NCBI GenBank assembly: GCA_045640985.1
Contig: JAZUFZ010000031.1
Coordinates: forward strand, 1-49,914
Length of the DNA stretch: 49,914 nucleotides
Source of the DNA: Colimorpha sp045640985
Lineage (GTDB): Bacteria; Bacteroidota; Bacteroidia; Bacteroidales; P3
Direction: 5' to 3'
In this document: in pieces, positions 1-7,656 of the stretch
Layout of the letters: each line of letters opens with the position of its first letter
Numbering within the stretch: the first letter of the stretch is position 1
Position numbers and translations under genes: made by a program
The notes under the pieces: model-generated
Seen by the model: only the letters and a program-made list of their open reading frames with translations
The model's database searches: none
Told to the model about the DNA's origin: nothing

Positions 1-135
1 ATTTCAAGCGGAAAGGTAGAAGGTGTCAACAATAAAATCAAGACCATCAAGAGGCAGGCCTACGGCTTCCGTGATGACGATTATTTCAAACTCCGAATCC
101 TTTCCATGCACGACGATATCTACGCAAAATTATGA
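1..135 (+). CDS. ISL3-family transposase, C-terminal fragment
   Basis: The open frame runs in from the left edge and stops at a TGA at 133-135. The visible residues include SSGKVEGVNNKIKTIKRQAY and then GFRDDDYFKLRIL. This matches the conserved C-terminal end of ISL3/IS1096-type DDE transposases, where a 'G.VEG.NNKIK.IKR.AYGFR' block carries the last catalytic glutamate (E8 of the visible part). Only the final 44 residues can be seen, so whether the upstream part is intact is unknown. Family identity rests on this block; another DDE family with the same C-terminal signature is possible. Confidence 0.8.
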   Translation: MSSGKVEGVNNKIKTIKRQAYGFRDDDYFKLRILSMHDDIYAKL

Positions 136-141
136 TGAACC
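1..141 (+). mobile_element. right end of an ISL3-type insertion sequence
   Basis: The window opens inside an insertion sequence. The last 44 codons of its transposase occupy 1-135, and the element seems to end at 141 with TGATGAACC, whose reverse complement GGTTCATCA fits the GG(N)TCTTC-like ends of ISL3-family elements. The left end is outside the window, so size and target duplication cannot be judged. The element lies just downstream of the rplS terminator and disrupts nothing visible here. A similar but degenerate pair of ends occurs at 33692-33930. Confidence 0.7.
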
Positions 142-151
142 ATTTTATTTC

Positions 152-181
152 TAAAAACGGCAGACTTCACAGCCTGCCGTT
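152..181 (-). terminator. terminator of the thrS-infC-rpmI-rplT-rplS operon
   Basis: AACGGCAG (156-163) and CTGCCGTT (174-181) form an 8-bp stem with a 10-base loop. Read on the minus strand it is followed by TTTTTAG. It lies about 30 bases downstream of the rplS stop, which is where the leftward operon should end. Confidence 0.75.
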
Positions 182-211
182 ATACCAAATATATCATACA
201 AAGATAACGGA

Positions 212-565
212 TTAGCGTCTTTTTTCTTTGATACGAGCTTTCTTACCAGTGAGGTCGCGCAGGTAGAAAATACGAGCACGGCGAACTGCGCCATGTTTGT
301 TGACATCAATCTGCTCGATAAATGGAGAAGCGATAGGGAAGATTCTCTCAACGCCTACACCATTGGTGACCTTGCGAACAGTAAAGGTTTCAGTTGAACC
401 GCTTCCGCAACGCTGTAAAACAACGCCCTGGAAGTTCTGGATACGTTCTTTGTTTCCTTCTTTGATTTTGTAATGAACAGTGATGGTATCGCCTGCCTTG
501 AATTCGGGGAACTCCTTGCGTTCTACCAAATTCTCTACATATTGCATTAATTCAGTTTTTCCCAT
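212..565 (-). CDS. rplS: 50S ribosomal protein L19
   Basis: A 117-residue protein of normal bL19 length. It begins MGKTELMQYVENL and contains the L19 core: KAGDTITVHYKIKEGNKERI, then FQGVVLQRCGSGSTETFTVRKV, then GVGVERIFPIASPFIEQIDV and the basic tail RRARIFYLRDLTGKKARIKE. L19 sits at the interface of the large and small ribosomal subunits. It is the last gene of a leftward run thrS-infC-rpmI-rplT-rplS; linking rplS to this cluster is not the Proteobacterial arrangement (there it follows trmD). A hairpin terminator follows. The identification is secure. Confidence 0.97.
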   Translation of the reverse strand: MGKTELMQYVENLVERKEFPEFKAGDTITVHYKIKEGNKERIQNFQGVVLQRCGSGSTETFTVRKVTNGVGVERIFPIASPFIEQIDVNKHGAVRRARIFYLRDLTGKKARIKEKRR

Positions 566-596
566 GATAATAAAAATTTTTAAAGGTTAATCCCAA

Positions 597-941
597 TTAT
601 TTTACCATCTTTACAACTGCGGTAAAAGCCTCTGGATGATTCATTGCTAAATCAGCCAGAACCTTACGGTTCAGTTCGATGTTGTTCTTATGTAATTCGC
701 CCATAAATACAGAATAGGAAATACCGTTCATGCGGCAACCTGCGTTGATACGGTTGATCCACAGTGCGCGGAATTCTCTTTTCTTGTTTTTTCTATCACG
801 GTAAGCGTAGGTCTGACCTTTTTCCCATTTATTCTTGGCAACTGTCCATACGTTTTTACCTCTTCCCCAATAACCTTTGGTACGGTTGAGGATTTTTTTT
901 CTGCGAGCTCTTGAAGCTACTGCATTTACTGATCTTGGCAT
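597..941 (-). CDS. rplT: 50S ribosomal protein L20
   Basis: A 114-residue bL20 protein of full length. It starts MPRSVNAVASRARRKKILN and keeps the hallmark block TKGYWGRGKNVWTVAKNKWE, then AYRDRKNKKREFRALWINRINA and GISYSVFMGELHKNNIELNRKVLADLA. L20 is an early 23S rRNA-binding assembly protein. In the conserved infC-rpmI-rplT operon of other bacteria it also represses its own operon by binding the mRNA leader; whether that happens here cannot be read from the sequence. It lies 89 bases after rpmI and 31 bases before rplS. Confidence 0.97.
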   Translation of the reverse strand: MPRSVNAVASRARRKKILNRTKGYWGRGKNVWTVAKNKWEKGQTYAYRDRKNKKREFRALWINRINAGCRMNGISYSVFMGELHKNNIELNRKVLADLAMNHPEAFTAVVKMVK

Positions 942-1030
942 AAATGTTTAATTTGTTTTTCGTTTAAGCGGAGGATTTTCATCCTCTCTTTGGTGCTCTA
1001 AACAATGGTTAATAACTCCGTTAGTGTGAC

Positions 1031-1225
1031 TTAGGCTAAAAGCATACGTTTAACTCTCTTCTCGTCATCACGGCTTACCAGTGCGGTATGGTCGAGGTTA
1101 CGTTTCTGAGTGGTCTCTTTCTTAGTCAGAATGTGGCTATGATAAGCATGCTTTCTTTTAATTTTGCCGGTGCCGGTAAAAGTGAAACGCTTTTTAGCAG
1201 CGGCTTTGGTTTTCATTTTAGGCAT
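1031..1225 (-). CDS. rpmI: 50S ribosomal protein L35
   Basis: A 64-residue bL35 protein beginning MPKMKTKAAAKKRFTFTGTG, followed by KIKRKHAYHSHILTKKETTQ. This is the standard lysine/arginine-rich L35 sequence at full length. The gene sits between infC (55 bases upstream) and rplT, the usual translation-operon order. It acts as a structural protein of the large ribosomal subunit. Confidence 0.97.
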   Translation of the reverse strand: MPKMKTKAAAKKRFTFTGTGKIKRKHAYHSHILTKKETTQKRNLDHTALVSRDDEKRVKRMLLA

Positions 1226-1280
1226 TACTTTACTGTTTTTAATAAGTTACTATATATTTTGATATACTTGGTTTCTTCTG

Positions 1281-1844
1281 TTACTTCTTTGGTGCTATCA
1301 CCATCAGCATTCTCTTGCCTTCAAGGCGGGGCATCATCTCCGGCTTGCCATATTCAAGCAAGGCTTCGGCGAATTTCAACAGTTGGGTTTCTCCCTGTTC
1401 CTTATACAGGATAGTTCTTCCTCTGAAGAATACATCAACTTTCACCTTGCAACCTTCTTGCAGGAATCGCTTTGCATGGTTTAGTTTGAACTCGAAATCG
1501 TGCTCATCGGTTTGCGGTCCTAAGCGGATTTCCTTTATTACCACTTTGGTTGAGTTCGCCTTCATCTCTTTCTGCTTTTTCTTTATCTCGTACAGGAATT
1601 TCTGGTACTCGATAATCTTGCAGACTGGAGGATTTGCGTTAGGCGAGATTTCCACCAAATCCAATCCCTGGTCATACGCCAATTTCAACGCATCTCTTGT
1701 ATTATAGATGGTTGGTTCCATGCCTTCTCCTACCACACGCACCACTGGTGCTGTGATATTTTCGTTAATCCGATGGTCGGCTTCTTTCTTTACAGGACCA
1801 CGATTGTTTTGTGGTTTAGCCTGTGGTTTTACAGGTGTTGCTAT
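1281..1844 (-). CDS. infC: translation initiation factor IF-3, probable AUA start
   Basis: IF-3 checks the initiator tRNA and start codon on the 30S subunit. The body is unmistakable: LDLVEISPNANPPVCKIIEY, then VVIKEIRLGPQTDEHDFEFK and a C-terminal domain ending LEGKRMLMVIAPKK. The first conventional start codon in frame is a GTG at 1745, but that would remove the conserved N-terminal RINENITAPVVRVVGEGMEP. The frame stays open upstream to a TAG at 1857-1859 and holds no ATG, GTG or TTG there. An AGGAG at 1854-1858 lies 9 bases before an in-frame ATA at 1842-1844. I therefore place the start at that AUA, giving 187 residues. Rare start codons in infC are known from other bacteria (AUU in E. 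coli), where they let IF-3 repress its own synthesis. thrS ends 43 bases upstream. Confidence 0.9.
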   Translation of the reverse strand: MATPVKPQAKPQNNRGPVKKEADHRINENITAPVVRVVGEGMEPTIYNTRDALKLAYDQGLDLVEISPNANPPVCKIIEYQKFLYEIKKKQKEMKANSTKVVIKEIRLGPQTDEHDFEFKLNHAKRFLQEGCKVKVDVFFRGRTILYKEQGETQLLKFAEALLEYGKPEMMPRLEGKRMLMVIAPKK

Positions 1845-1853
1845 AACTTGTTT

Positions 1854-1858
1854 CTCCT
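1854..1858 (-). promoter_or_regulatory. Shine-Dalgarno site of infC (AGGAG)
   Basis: AGGAG read on the minus strand, 9 bases upstream of the ATA at 1842-1844. Strong Shine-Dalgarno sequences are rare in Bacteroidota, so its presence at this position supports initiation at the AUA codon rather than at the internal GTG at 1745. Confidence 0.7.
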
Positions 1859-1887
1859 ATATTAAATTGTGAATACTATTGTGTATC

Positions 1888-3819
1888 TTACATTACTTTG
1901 TTCGTCTCTTCTTCAATGAGCTTAGCGAATGCCTCCGGTGTCATGCTTCCAAGATCGCCTGCTCCCTGACGGCGCACGCTGATAGTTCCTTCGCTTATCT
2001 CTTTTTCTCCAAGAATCAGCATAAACGGCACCTTCTTCAATTCTGCATCACGAATCTTTCTTCCGATCTTCTCGTCGCGGGTATCTACGGTTCCGCGGAG
2101 ATCCATCAGTTCAAGATTGTGGAGCAGCTTCTTGGCATCATCCACATATTTCTCGCTTACCGGCAGAATGATGAACTGCTCAGGAGTCAGCCACAACGGG
2201 AACTTTCCGCCCGTATGTTCAATCAGTACTGCGCAGAATCTTTCCATCGAGCCGAATGGCGCACGGTGAATCATCACTGGACGGTGCTTCTGGTTGTCGC
2301 TTCCGATATATTCGAGGTCAAAACGCTCTGGAAGGTTGTAGTCCACCTGAATGGTTCCCAACTGCCAGCGTCTTCCGATAGCGTCCTTTACCATAAAGTC
2401 AAGTTTCGGACCATAGAAGGCGGCTTCGCCAAGTTCCACTTTTGCATTGATTCCCTTTTCCTCGCAGGCCTCCTTGATGGCGGCTTCTGCTTTCTCCCAG
2501 TTTTCATCCGTACCTACATATTTGGTAGTGTTCTTCGGGTCTCTCAGGCTGATCTGGGCTTCCCATTGGTCAAAACTCAGTGCCTTGAAGATAATCTGTA
2601 TGATTTCCATTACCTTGATGAACTCCTCTTTCACCTGGTCAGGACGGCAGAAGATATGCGCATCATCCTGAGTAAATGAACGCACGCGCGTGAGGCCATG
2701 GAGTTCGCCGCTCTGTTCGTAGCGATATACGGTACCAAATTCCGCATATCTCAAAGGCAGATCCTTGTAGCTGCGGGGCTCATTCTTGTATATCATACAG
2801 TGGTGAGGACAATTCATAGGTTTCAGCAGATATACCTCACCGTCTTCCGGTGTGGTGATAGGTCTGAAACTGTCTTCACCATAGTGCTGCCAGTGGCCGG
2901 AGGTCTCGTAAAGAACCTTGGCACCGATATGAGGAGTCATTACCTGCTGGTAACCGTAGCGCTTCTGGATTTTGGTCAGGAACTCCTGAAGTCTCAATCG
3001 CAGCTCGGTTCCTTTCGGCAGCCAGATAGGCAGACCTTTACCGACGGTTTCGCTGAACATGAAAAGTCCCAGTTCCTTGCCGATCTTTCTGTGATCGCGC
3101 TTTTTGGCCTCTTCAAGCATCAGCAGATATTCATCCAATTCTTTTTTCTTCGGGAAACTTACGGCATATACACGGGTAAGCTGAGGACGATGTTCATCAC
3201 CTCTCCAGTATGCGCCGGCGAGATTGATTAATTTTACGGCTTTGATTGCACCGAAATCTACCAGATGAGGTCCACGGCAGAGGTCCGTAAAGTTGCCGCT
3301 TTCATAGAAACTAATGGTTCCGTCTTCCAGATCATTAATCAGTTCAAGCTTATAGGTCTCACCGCGTTTTCCGAAGTAATCCAGAGCTTCTGCTTTGCTC
3401 ACATCTCGGCGGGTGATAGGAGTTTTTGCCTGCACAAGTTCCATCATCTTCTTTTCAATCTTGGCAAAATCATCGCTGCTGATCTGGTTCTCGCCGAAGT
3501 CAATATCATAATAGAAACCCGTCTCGATGGCAGGTCCGATACCGAACTTGATTCCTGGATATAACTCCATCAAGGCTGTGGCCAGCAGGTGGGCAGAGGT
3601 GTGCCAGAATGTCTTCTTGCCATCTTCGTCATTCCATGTGAGCAACTGTACTTTTGCGTCCGCGTTGATAGGACGATAGAGTTCCACTACCTTATCATCA
3701 ACTTTGGCTGCAAGTACATTGCGGGCCAAACCTTCACTAATACTTTTAGCTATATCCAAAGCGGTTACGCCAGCTTCATACTGACGTACTGAACCATCGG
3801 GAAGAGTGATATTTATCAT
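1888..3819 (-). CDS. thrS: threonine--tRNA ligase
   Basis: A 643-residue class II aminoacyl-tRNA synthetase that charges tRNA-Thr. Domains in order: an N-terminal TGS domain (MINITLPDGSVRQYEAGVTA), the editing domain with HTSAHLLATAL, and the catalytic core with PMNCPHHCMIY, motif 2 (RYAEFGTVYRYEQSGELHGL, then TRVRSFTQDDAHIF) and motif 3 (APFGSMERF). The anticodon-binding domain follows, from about residue 545. A frame nine codons longer exists (start 3846), but family members begin directly with the TGS strand 'MI.ITLPDGS', so I use 3819. It heads the leftward translation operon; a TATCTTTG promoter box lies about 100 bases upstream. Confidence 0.95.
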   Translation of the reverse strand: MINITLPDGSVRQYEAGVTALDIAKSISEGLARNVLAAKVDDKVVELYRPINADAKVQLLTWNDEDGKKTFWHTSAHLLATALMELYPGIKFGIGPAIETGFYYDIDFGENQISSDDFAKIEKKMMELVQAKTPITRRDVSKAEALDYFGKRGETYKLELINDLEDGTISFYESGNFTDLCRGPHLVDFGAIKAVKLINLAGAYWRGDEHRPQLTRVYAVSFPKKKELDEYLLMLEEAKKRDHRKIGKELGLFMFSETVGKGLPIWLPKGTELRLRLQEFLTKIQKRYGYQQVMTPHIGAKVLYETSGHWQHYGEDSFRPITTPEDGEVYLLKPMNCPHHCMIYKNEPRSYKDLPLRYAEFGTVYRYEQSGELHGLTRVRSFTQDDAHIFCRPDQVKEEFIKVMEIIQIIFKALSFDQWEAQISLRDPKNTTKYVGTDENWEKAEAAIKEACEEKGINAKVELGEAAFYGPKLDFMVKDAIGRRWQLGTIQVDYNLPERFDLEYIGSDNQKHRPVMIHRAPFGSMERFCAVLIEHTGGKFPLWLTPEQFIILPVSEKYVDDAKKLLHNLELMDLRGTVDTRDEKIGRKIRDAELKKVPFMLILGEKEISEGTISVRRQGAGDLGSMTPEAFAKLIEEETNKVM

Positions 3820-3920
3820 AGTTTCTATAGTTTGTTCAATACACAATTATTCGCGCAACACTCACAAACGCAAAAACATACAAGCGTTTTTCGTCGTGAA
3901 CCGAAGCGTTTAATCAAGTG

Positions 3921-3928
3921 CAAAGATA
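3921..3928 (-). promoter_or_regulatory. -7 box of the thrS operon promoter
   Basis: TATCTTTG on the minus strand (CAAAGATA on the plus strand) matches the Bacteroidota -7 consensus TAnnTTTG. No clear -33 TTTG is seen at the expected spacing. It predicts a thrS leader of about 95 bases. Confidence 0.6.
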
Positions 3929-4013
3929 CACAATTTTTTCAATACCAAGAAAAAAAAGCATTTTTTTCAATTTTTTTTGAAAAGGGGCTTTTTGCTTTGG
4001 ATTCTGATTTTAA

Positions 4014-4229
4014 CCCGTTGGCGGAATTAATTTATATTTTCGGGCTGGGCCAGCGCGCGGTCGCTGAAGTTTCGGCCGCAGCGCCACAACCGGGGGCTTT
4101 GCTCCGCGGTAACTCCCTTCTATCTTCTTTTTATCTCCAGTTTATCTTTTTTCTATCTCTTATTCTAAGGAAAGGAGATAAAAAGAAGTTAATATGGAGA
4201 TAAAAAGAAGATAGAAGGGAGTTACCGCG
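4014..4229 (-). repeat. dispersed palindromic element, copy 1
   Basis: The core (4106-4228) is a long hairpin whose 33-base arms at 4106-4138 and 4196-4228 are perfect inverted repeats. They begin GCGGTAACTCCCTTCTATCT and end with its complement. A GC-richer wing at 4014-4105, starting CCCGTTGGCGGAATTAAT, is also found in reverse orientation at 42236-42332. Copies 2 and 3 lie in the opposite orientation. The gap 3820-4309 otherwise holds only the thrS leader and promoter. It may be a non-autonomous mobile element or REP-like repeat; no coding capacity is credible. Confidence 0.85.
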
Positions 4230-4309
4230 TACAAATGACTGTATTACACTTGGAAAAGGATTTATAAATATTAATCCAGACAAAGGGTTTGTTGTGTTCT
4301 CTTATTGCG

Positions 4310-5128
4310 TTAAATCACAAACCATTCCTTGAATTCCGAGACTTTGGCTTTCGGTATTACTACCGGATCGGTGGCGGGAACTTTCAGTATAAGAAGGTAC
4401 TTTCCGAACAGACCCACATTGATTTCTTTTATCGCCTCTCGTGAAACGATATATTGCCGGTTGGCGCGGAAGAACTTTTGCGGGTTCATTGTGGCCATAA
4501 GTTCATCCAGGGACTTGTCAATCGAATACTTCTGCCCGTCAGATGTCGCAATGACACATACTTTGTTCTGCAGATAACAGCAGGCTATTTCTTCCACAGC
4601 AAGCGGTATCAGCTTTGCTCCCAAAGGTACGAGAATATGGCTTTTATAATGTGGATAATAGTTCTGTATCATTTCCATGAGCTGGGGCAGCTTAACCCCA
4701 TTCAAGGTTGGAGCATCATTGCCGGGTTTCGGGCTTTCTGGGGTAAGCCTCTGGAGCTTTTCAAGCGCGCGTTTGAGCTCCACTTGTTTGATGGGCTTTA
4801 AGAGGTAATCGATGCTGTTTACCTTGAAGGCCTGCAGCGCATATTGGTCGTATGCCGTGGTGAATATAATAGGGGCAGTCGGTTGAATCTGGTCGAATAT
4901 TCTGAAGACCAATCCGTCTGCCAGATGGATGTCCATAAATATCACGTCCGGTTCCAGTTGGGCTCTGCGATTCTCCGGTTCGGTTTCCAGCTGCTGAAAC
5001 CATTCTATAGTATCTTCAATACTTTGGAGTGTCGCGACTGGCTGGATATCTGGATCTACCTCACCAAGCTGGCGAAGCAGATTCTCTACGGCCAACGGTT
5101 CGTCTTCTATGATAAGGGCGTTTTTCAT
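4310..5128 (-). CDS. LytTR-family response regulator
   Basis: A 272-residue two-component regulator. Residues 1-125 form a receiver domain: acidic pair E8/D9, phospho-acceptor D66 in PDVIFMDIHLADG, the TT/TA switch near 90-92, and K111 in DYLLKPI. Residues ~165-272 form a LytTR DNA-binding domain: HILVPLGAKLIPLAVEEIAC, then CVIATSDGQKYSIDKSLDEL and FFRANRQYIVSREAIKEIN. It overlaps the upstream sensor kinase gene by 4 bases, so the two are translationally coupled. It is the last gene of the export operon, which suggests that it controls that operon or responds to its substrate. Target sites cannot be named. Confidence 0.9.
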   Translation of the reverse strand: MKNALIIEDEPLAVENLLRQLGEVDPDIQPVATLQSIEDTIEWFQQLETEPENRRAQLEPDVIFMDIHLADGLVFRIFDQIQPTAPIIFTTAYDQYALQAFKVNSIDYLLKPIKQVELKRALEKLQRLTPESPKPGNDAPTLNGVKLPQLMEMIQNYYPHYKSHILVPLGAKLIPLAVEEIACCYLQNKVCVIATSDGQKYSIDKSLDELMATMNPQKFFRANRQYIVSREAIKEINVGLFGKYLLILKVPATDPVVIPKAKVSEFKEWFVI

Positions 5129-6255
5129 TGTGCGGCTAATGGGATTTCTACCGAAAACTGATTCTCGGTATGGTTGATGATGATTCCCCGATGAAACATC
5201 AGTTGATATCGCTGTTCGAGATTTACAAGCCCGATACCTGTATGTTCCTCGGTATTAGGATTCCCTTCGTATAGTGTGTCGCATTTCGGCTGGAGGGGAT
5301 TGCTTACAATCAAAGTGCTTTCCGGTGTCGTTTTGATTGTAATAGTCAGCGGATGCCGTTCACTCACAATATTGTGCTTGATGGCATTCTCAACTAAAAG
5401 CTGAATGCTTATCGGTATGATCTTATAACCGGAAAAGGCGGAATCAATCTCCTGAATAACCGTAAGTGTGTTTCCGAATCTCAACCGCATCATCGCGATA
5501 TAATTGTTGAGGAACTCAAGTTCTTCCCCCAATGTGACAATTTGCTGCTGTTGCATGATATACCGGTAGCTTTGGGCAAGTTGCTGCAGGTATTCGTGTG
5601 CCCGCTCTTCATCTGTCTCGATGAGCGTGTCGAGTGTGTTGAGTGAATTGAAAAGGAAATGCGGGTCAATCTGGTTTACCAGCGATTTGTATCGGTTCTG
5701 TAGGTTTTCTGCCTGAAGGTGTTCTGTCTCCAGTTCCACCTGTTGCCGGTGTGTGATATTGTACAGCATCAGCGTTATCAGCAGTACCGTCAGCACAACG
5801 AACCCGTCCTTTATCATACTTACGTCGAACATGTTCCGGATGCCCAGTGTCGGGAACAACTGTGTGTGTACCCAGTGCGACCCCATGCTGAATAGAAATC
5901 CTATGATCATCGCGCCTCCGATGGCGGCAACGGACGGATTCAGTCCCAGTAGTGAACCGTTGTTATGTGTATCATTGTTTTTGGAATCCGACGTGTTCCT
6001 GAAGATGTAGAAGCAGAACAGGAACAATACAAATGCCAGAAGTGTCTCATGGGCCAGCGTGAAAAGCAATTGATTCGGGTCAAATGTCTCGCGTGTGGGG
6101 TCAGGACTTTCCTGTCTGAATTTAAGGTTGTCGATCATCATCATCCCCGTGAGTATGATTCCCGACGCAGCACTTATTATTACCGCGTTTTTCGCAGTAA
6201 ACGGGTGCTTAATTCTCAGTGGCGGCAGCCTCTTTACTATAGGATTCATTGCCAT
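5125..6255 (-). CDS. LytS/YehU-type sensor histidine kinase
   Basis: A 376-residue membrane kinase that pairs with the LytTR regulator. Four hydrophobic segments near residues 23-41, 63-86, 109-127 and 151-169 form the sensor part. A short coiled coil follows, and then the His_kinase (PF06580-type) domain: H199 in IDPHFLFNSLNTLDTL, the N-box at 287-294 (LLVENAIKH) and the G-box near 339-347 (TGIGLVNLEQRY). No extracytoplasmic ligand domain is seen, so the signal is probably membrane-linked. The start overlaps the end of the preceding permease gene by 47 bases; the Met at codon 3 gives a slightly smaller overlap. The first transmembrane segment begins near residue 23, so either start is compatible. 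Confidence 0.9.
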   Translation of the reverse strand: MAMNPIVKRLPPLRIKHPFTAKNAVIISAASGIILTGMMMIDNLKFRQESPDPTRETFDPNQLLFTLAHETLLAFVLFLFCFYIFRNTSDSKNNDTHNNGSLLGLNPSVAAIGGAMIIGFLFSMGSHWVHTQLFPTLGIRNMFDVSMIKDGFVVLTVLLITLMLYNITHRQQVELETEHLQAENLQNRYKSLVNQIDPHFLFNSLNTLDTLIETDEERAHEYLQQLAQSYRYIMQQQQIVTLGEELEFLNNYIAMMRLRFGNTLTVIQEIDSAFSGYKIIPISIQLLVENAIKHNIVSERHPLTITIKTTPESTLIVSNPLQPKCDTLYEGNPNTEEHTGIGLVNLEQRYQLMFHRGIIINHTENQFSVEIPLAAQ

Positions 6256-7441
6256 AATAACGGAGTTCTTTTTGCTTTATTGTGCTGTCTCTTTTTACAC
6301 AGACGCAACTGGTGATGAAATAAACGAGCACTTGCAGCCATAGCATGAGATATTCAAACCTGACTTGCGGCAGCGTCGCTCCCATGGTGTTGATACGGAT
6401 AAATCCTTGTATGCCATGGGTCGAAGGGAATATGTAACTGAAGTATTTCCAGAAGGAGGGCATTCCGCAAGGCGGCCACACGGCTCCCGACATAAACAGC
6501 AGCGGTACGCTGAAAAAGATGCAGGTTACAATTCCACTGTCCCGTTCCCGTACAAAACTGCATACCGTCATGCAGAAGAATATGGTTGCCAGCAGGAATG
6601 GAAGGATAAACAGGCATAGGTCTCCCAGCCGTCCGATATGGGGCAGACCGAATATTATCGGAACAAGAACCAGATCGATTGCTACTAAAGGGATATAGAT
6701 TAGCAGAAGTGCTGTCGCACGTCCGATAACTACTTTCCCGGACCATTTATCCCGCAGATGTGCTGAAGCATCAAGCCGTGTCCGTTTTTCTTCCCTGGAG
6801 GTTCCGAAGAGAATGCTTATTCCTAAGAACAGGGTCTGATGTATTACCAGTACCAGCAGGGCGGGTACCAGAAAACTTTTGAATCCACCTCCGGGGGAGT
6901 AGAGTTTCACGTCTTCGTATGGAAGAGCCTGTACAAGTTCGTCCGCGCTTTCTCCCGTGATTCCTGCCAGAGCATACCTTTCCAGTTGGATTTCCTGCAT
7001 TTCATCTACCAGGACTCCGCTTGCCCCGGTCAGCACGCTTCTATAGTACAGGAAGCTGCTCATGTCGCAGAAAAGGCATATCCGTGCCGTCTCTTTTCCT
7101 GCAATCATACGTTCGTAGTCTCGCGGGATGAGCAGTATGCCGTTTATCTTGCGCGCTTTCATCAGCTGCTTGGCTTCCTCCATGGAGTTGCATTTGTAGG
7201 AGATGTTGATTTCCGGGGTGGCATCTATTTTGTGGATGAACCGTTTCCCGTAGTAGCCTTGACTTTCATCTACGACGGCAATCGGGACATTCCGCACCAT
7301 CTCATTTTTATAGACTGCTCCGAATATCAGCGGGTAGAGCAGGGTGGCAATGAGAAATATCAACGTGACACCTTTGTCGTTCCAGATGCGGCGGAGTTCC
7401 GTCGTACAAATGTCTGCAATATCTTTGAGCGTTTCTTTCAT
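6209..7441 (-). CDS. ABC-2 type transporter permease (second of two)
   Basis: A 410-residue inner-membrane protein. One transmembrane helix near residues 25-44 (VTLIFLIATLLYPLIFGAVY) is followed by an extracytoplasmic domain (NVPIAVVDESQGYYGKRFIH) of the YhgE/Pip-like type found in drug-export ABC-2 permeases. About five helices follow in the C-terminal half, including PFLLATIFFCMTVCSFVRERDSG and the motif FSVPLLFMSGAVWP...MP. It resembles the neighbouring permease at 7599-8792 in layout, so the two probably form a heterodimer. No ATP-binding subunit gene lies in the cluster. One arm of a 20-bp inverted repeat lies 15 bases upstream of its ATG. Confidence 0.88.
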   Translation of the reverse strand: MKETLKDIADICTTELRRIWNDKGVTLIFLIATLLYPLIFGAVYKNEMVRNVPIAVVDESQGYYGKRFIHKIDATPEINISYKCNSMEEAKQLMKARKINGILLIPRDYERMIAGKETARICLFCDMSSFLYYRSVLTGASGVLVDEMQEIQLERYALAGITGESADELVQALPYEDVKLYSPGGGFKSFLVPALLVLVIHQTLFLGISILFGTSREEKRTRLDASAHLRDKWSGKVVIGRATALLLIYIPLVAIDLVLVPIIFGLPHIGRLGDLCLFILPFLLATIFFCMTVCSFVRERDSGIVTCIFFSVPLLFMSGAVWPPCGMPSFWKYFSYIFPSTHGIQGFIRINTMGATLPQVRFEYLMLWLQVLVYFITSCVCVKRDSTIKQKELRYYGNESYSKEAAATEN

Positions 7442-7455
7442 GCCACAGCGTCTTT

Positions 7456-7656
7456 AGGTGGGTTCTATAAATTCATTTCTTGCAATTTTGAATGGATCGC
7501 CGGACAGATTGCTGTGCGGAGCGAGGGCGCATAGCGGGCTATGCAACCGAGTGACAAGCAGCAAGATGCTGGCAAGGCTTCAAAATCGTTGAAAAGACTC
7601 ATATTTCCTTTATTGTTTCTTTTAATTGTCCGTCGGTGAATTTATAGAACCCACCT
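7456..7656. repeat. 20-bp perfect inverted repeat spanning the permease gene junction
   Basis: AGGTGGGTTCTATAAATTCA at 7456-7475 recurs as its exact reverse complement at 7637-7656, with 161 bases between. The right arm encodes the GGFYKF near the C-terminus of the upstream permease; the left arm lies in the leader of the downstream permease. A chance 20-base perfect match at this distance is very unlikely. It may mark an invertible segment, a relic of duplication, or an mRNA stem coupling the two genes. Confidence 0.8.
7483..7590. repeat. nested REP-like palindromes between the permease genes
   Basis: Outer arms ATTTTGAA (7485-7492) and TTCAAAAT (7579-7586) enclose two further hairpins: GCATAGC-GG-GCTATGC (7529-7544) and CAGC-AAGAT-GCTG (7559-7571). 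There is no credible reading frame. The composition is GC-richer than the flanks. This looks like a REP-type extragenic palindrome, but no second copy is present in the window. Confidence 0.55.

Noticed and set aside
1281..1745. infC starting at the GTG at 1745
   Set aside because: It would remove the conserved start of the IF-3 N-domain; no ribosome-binding site precedes it.
4106..4228. Repeat copy 1 as a terminator or CRISPR unit
   Set aside because: The arms are far longer than a terminator stem, no T-run follows, and the repeats are dispersed over 45 kb rather than regularly spaced with unique spacers.
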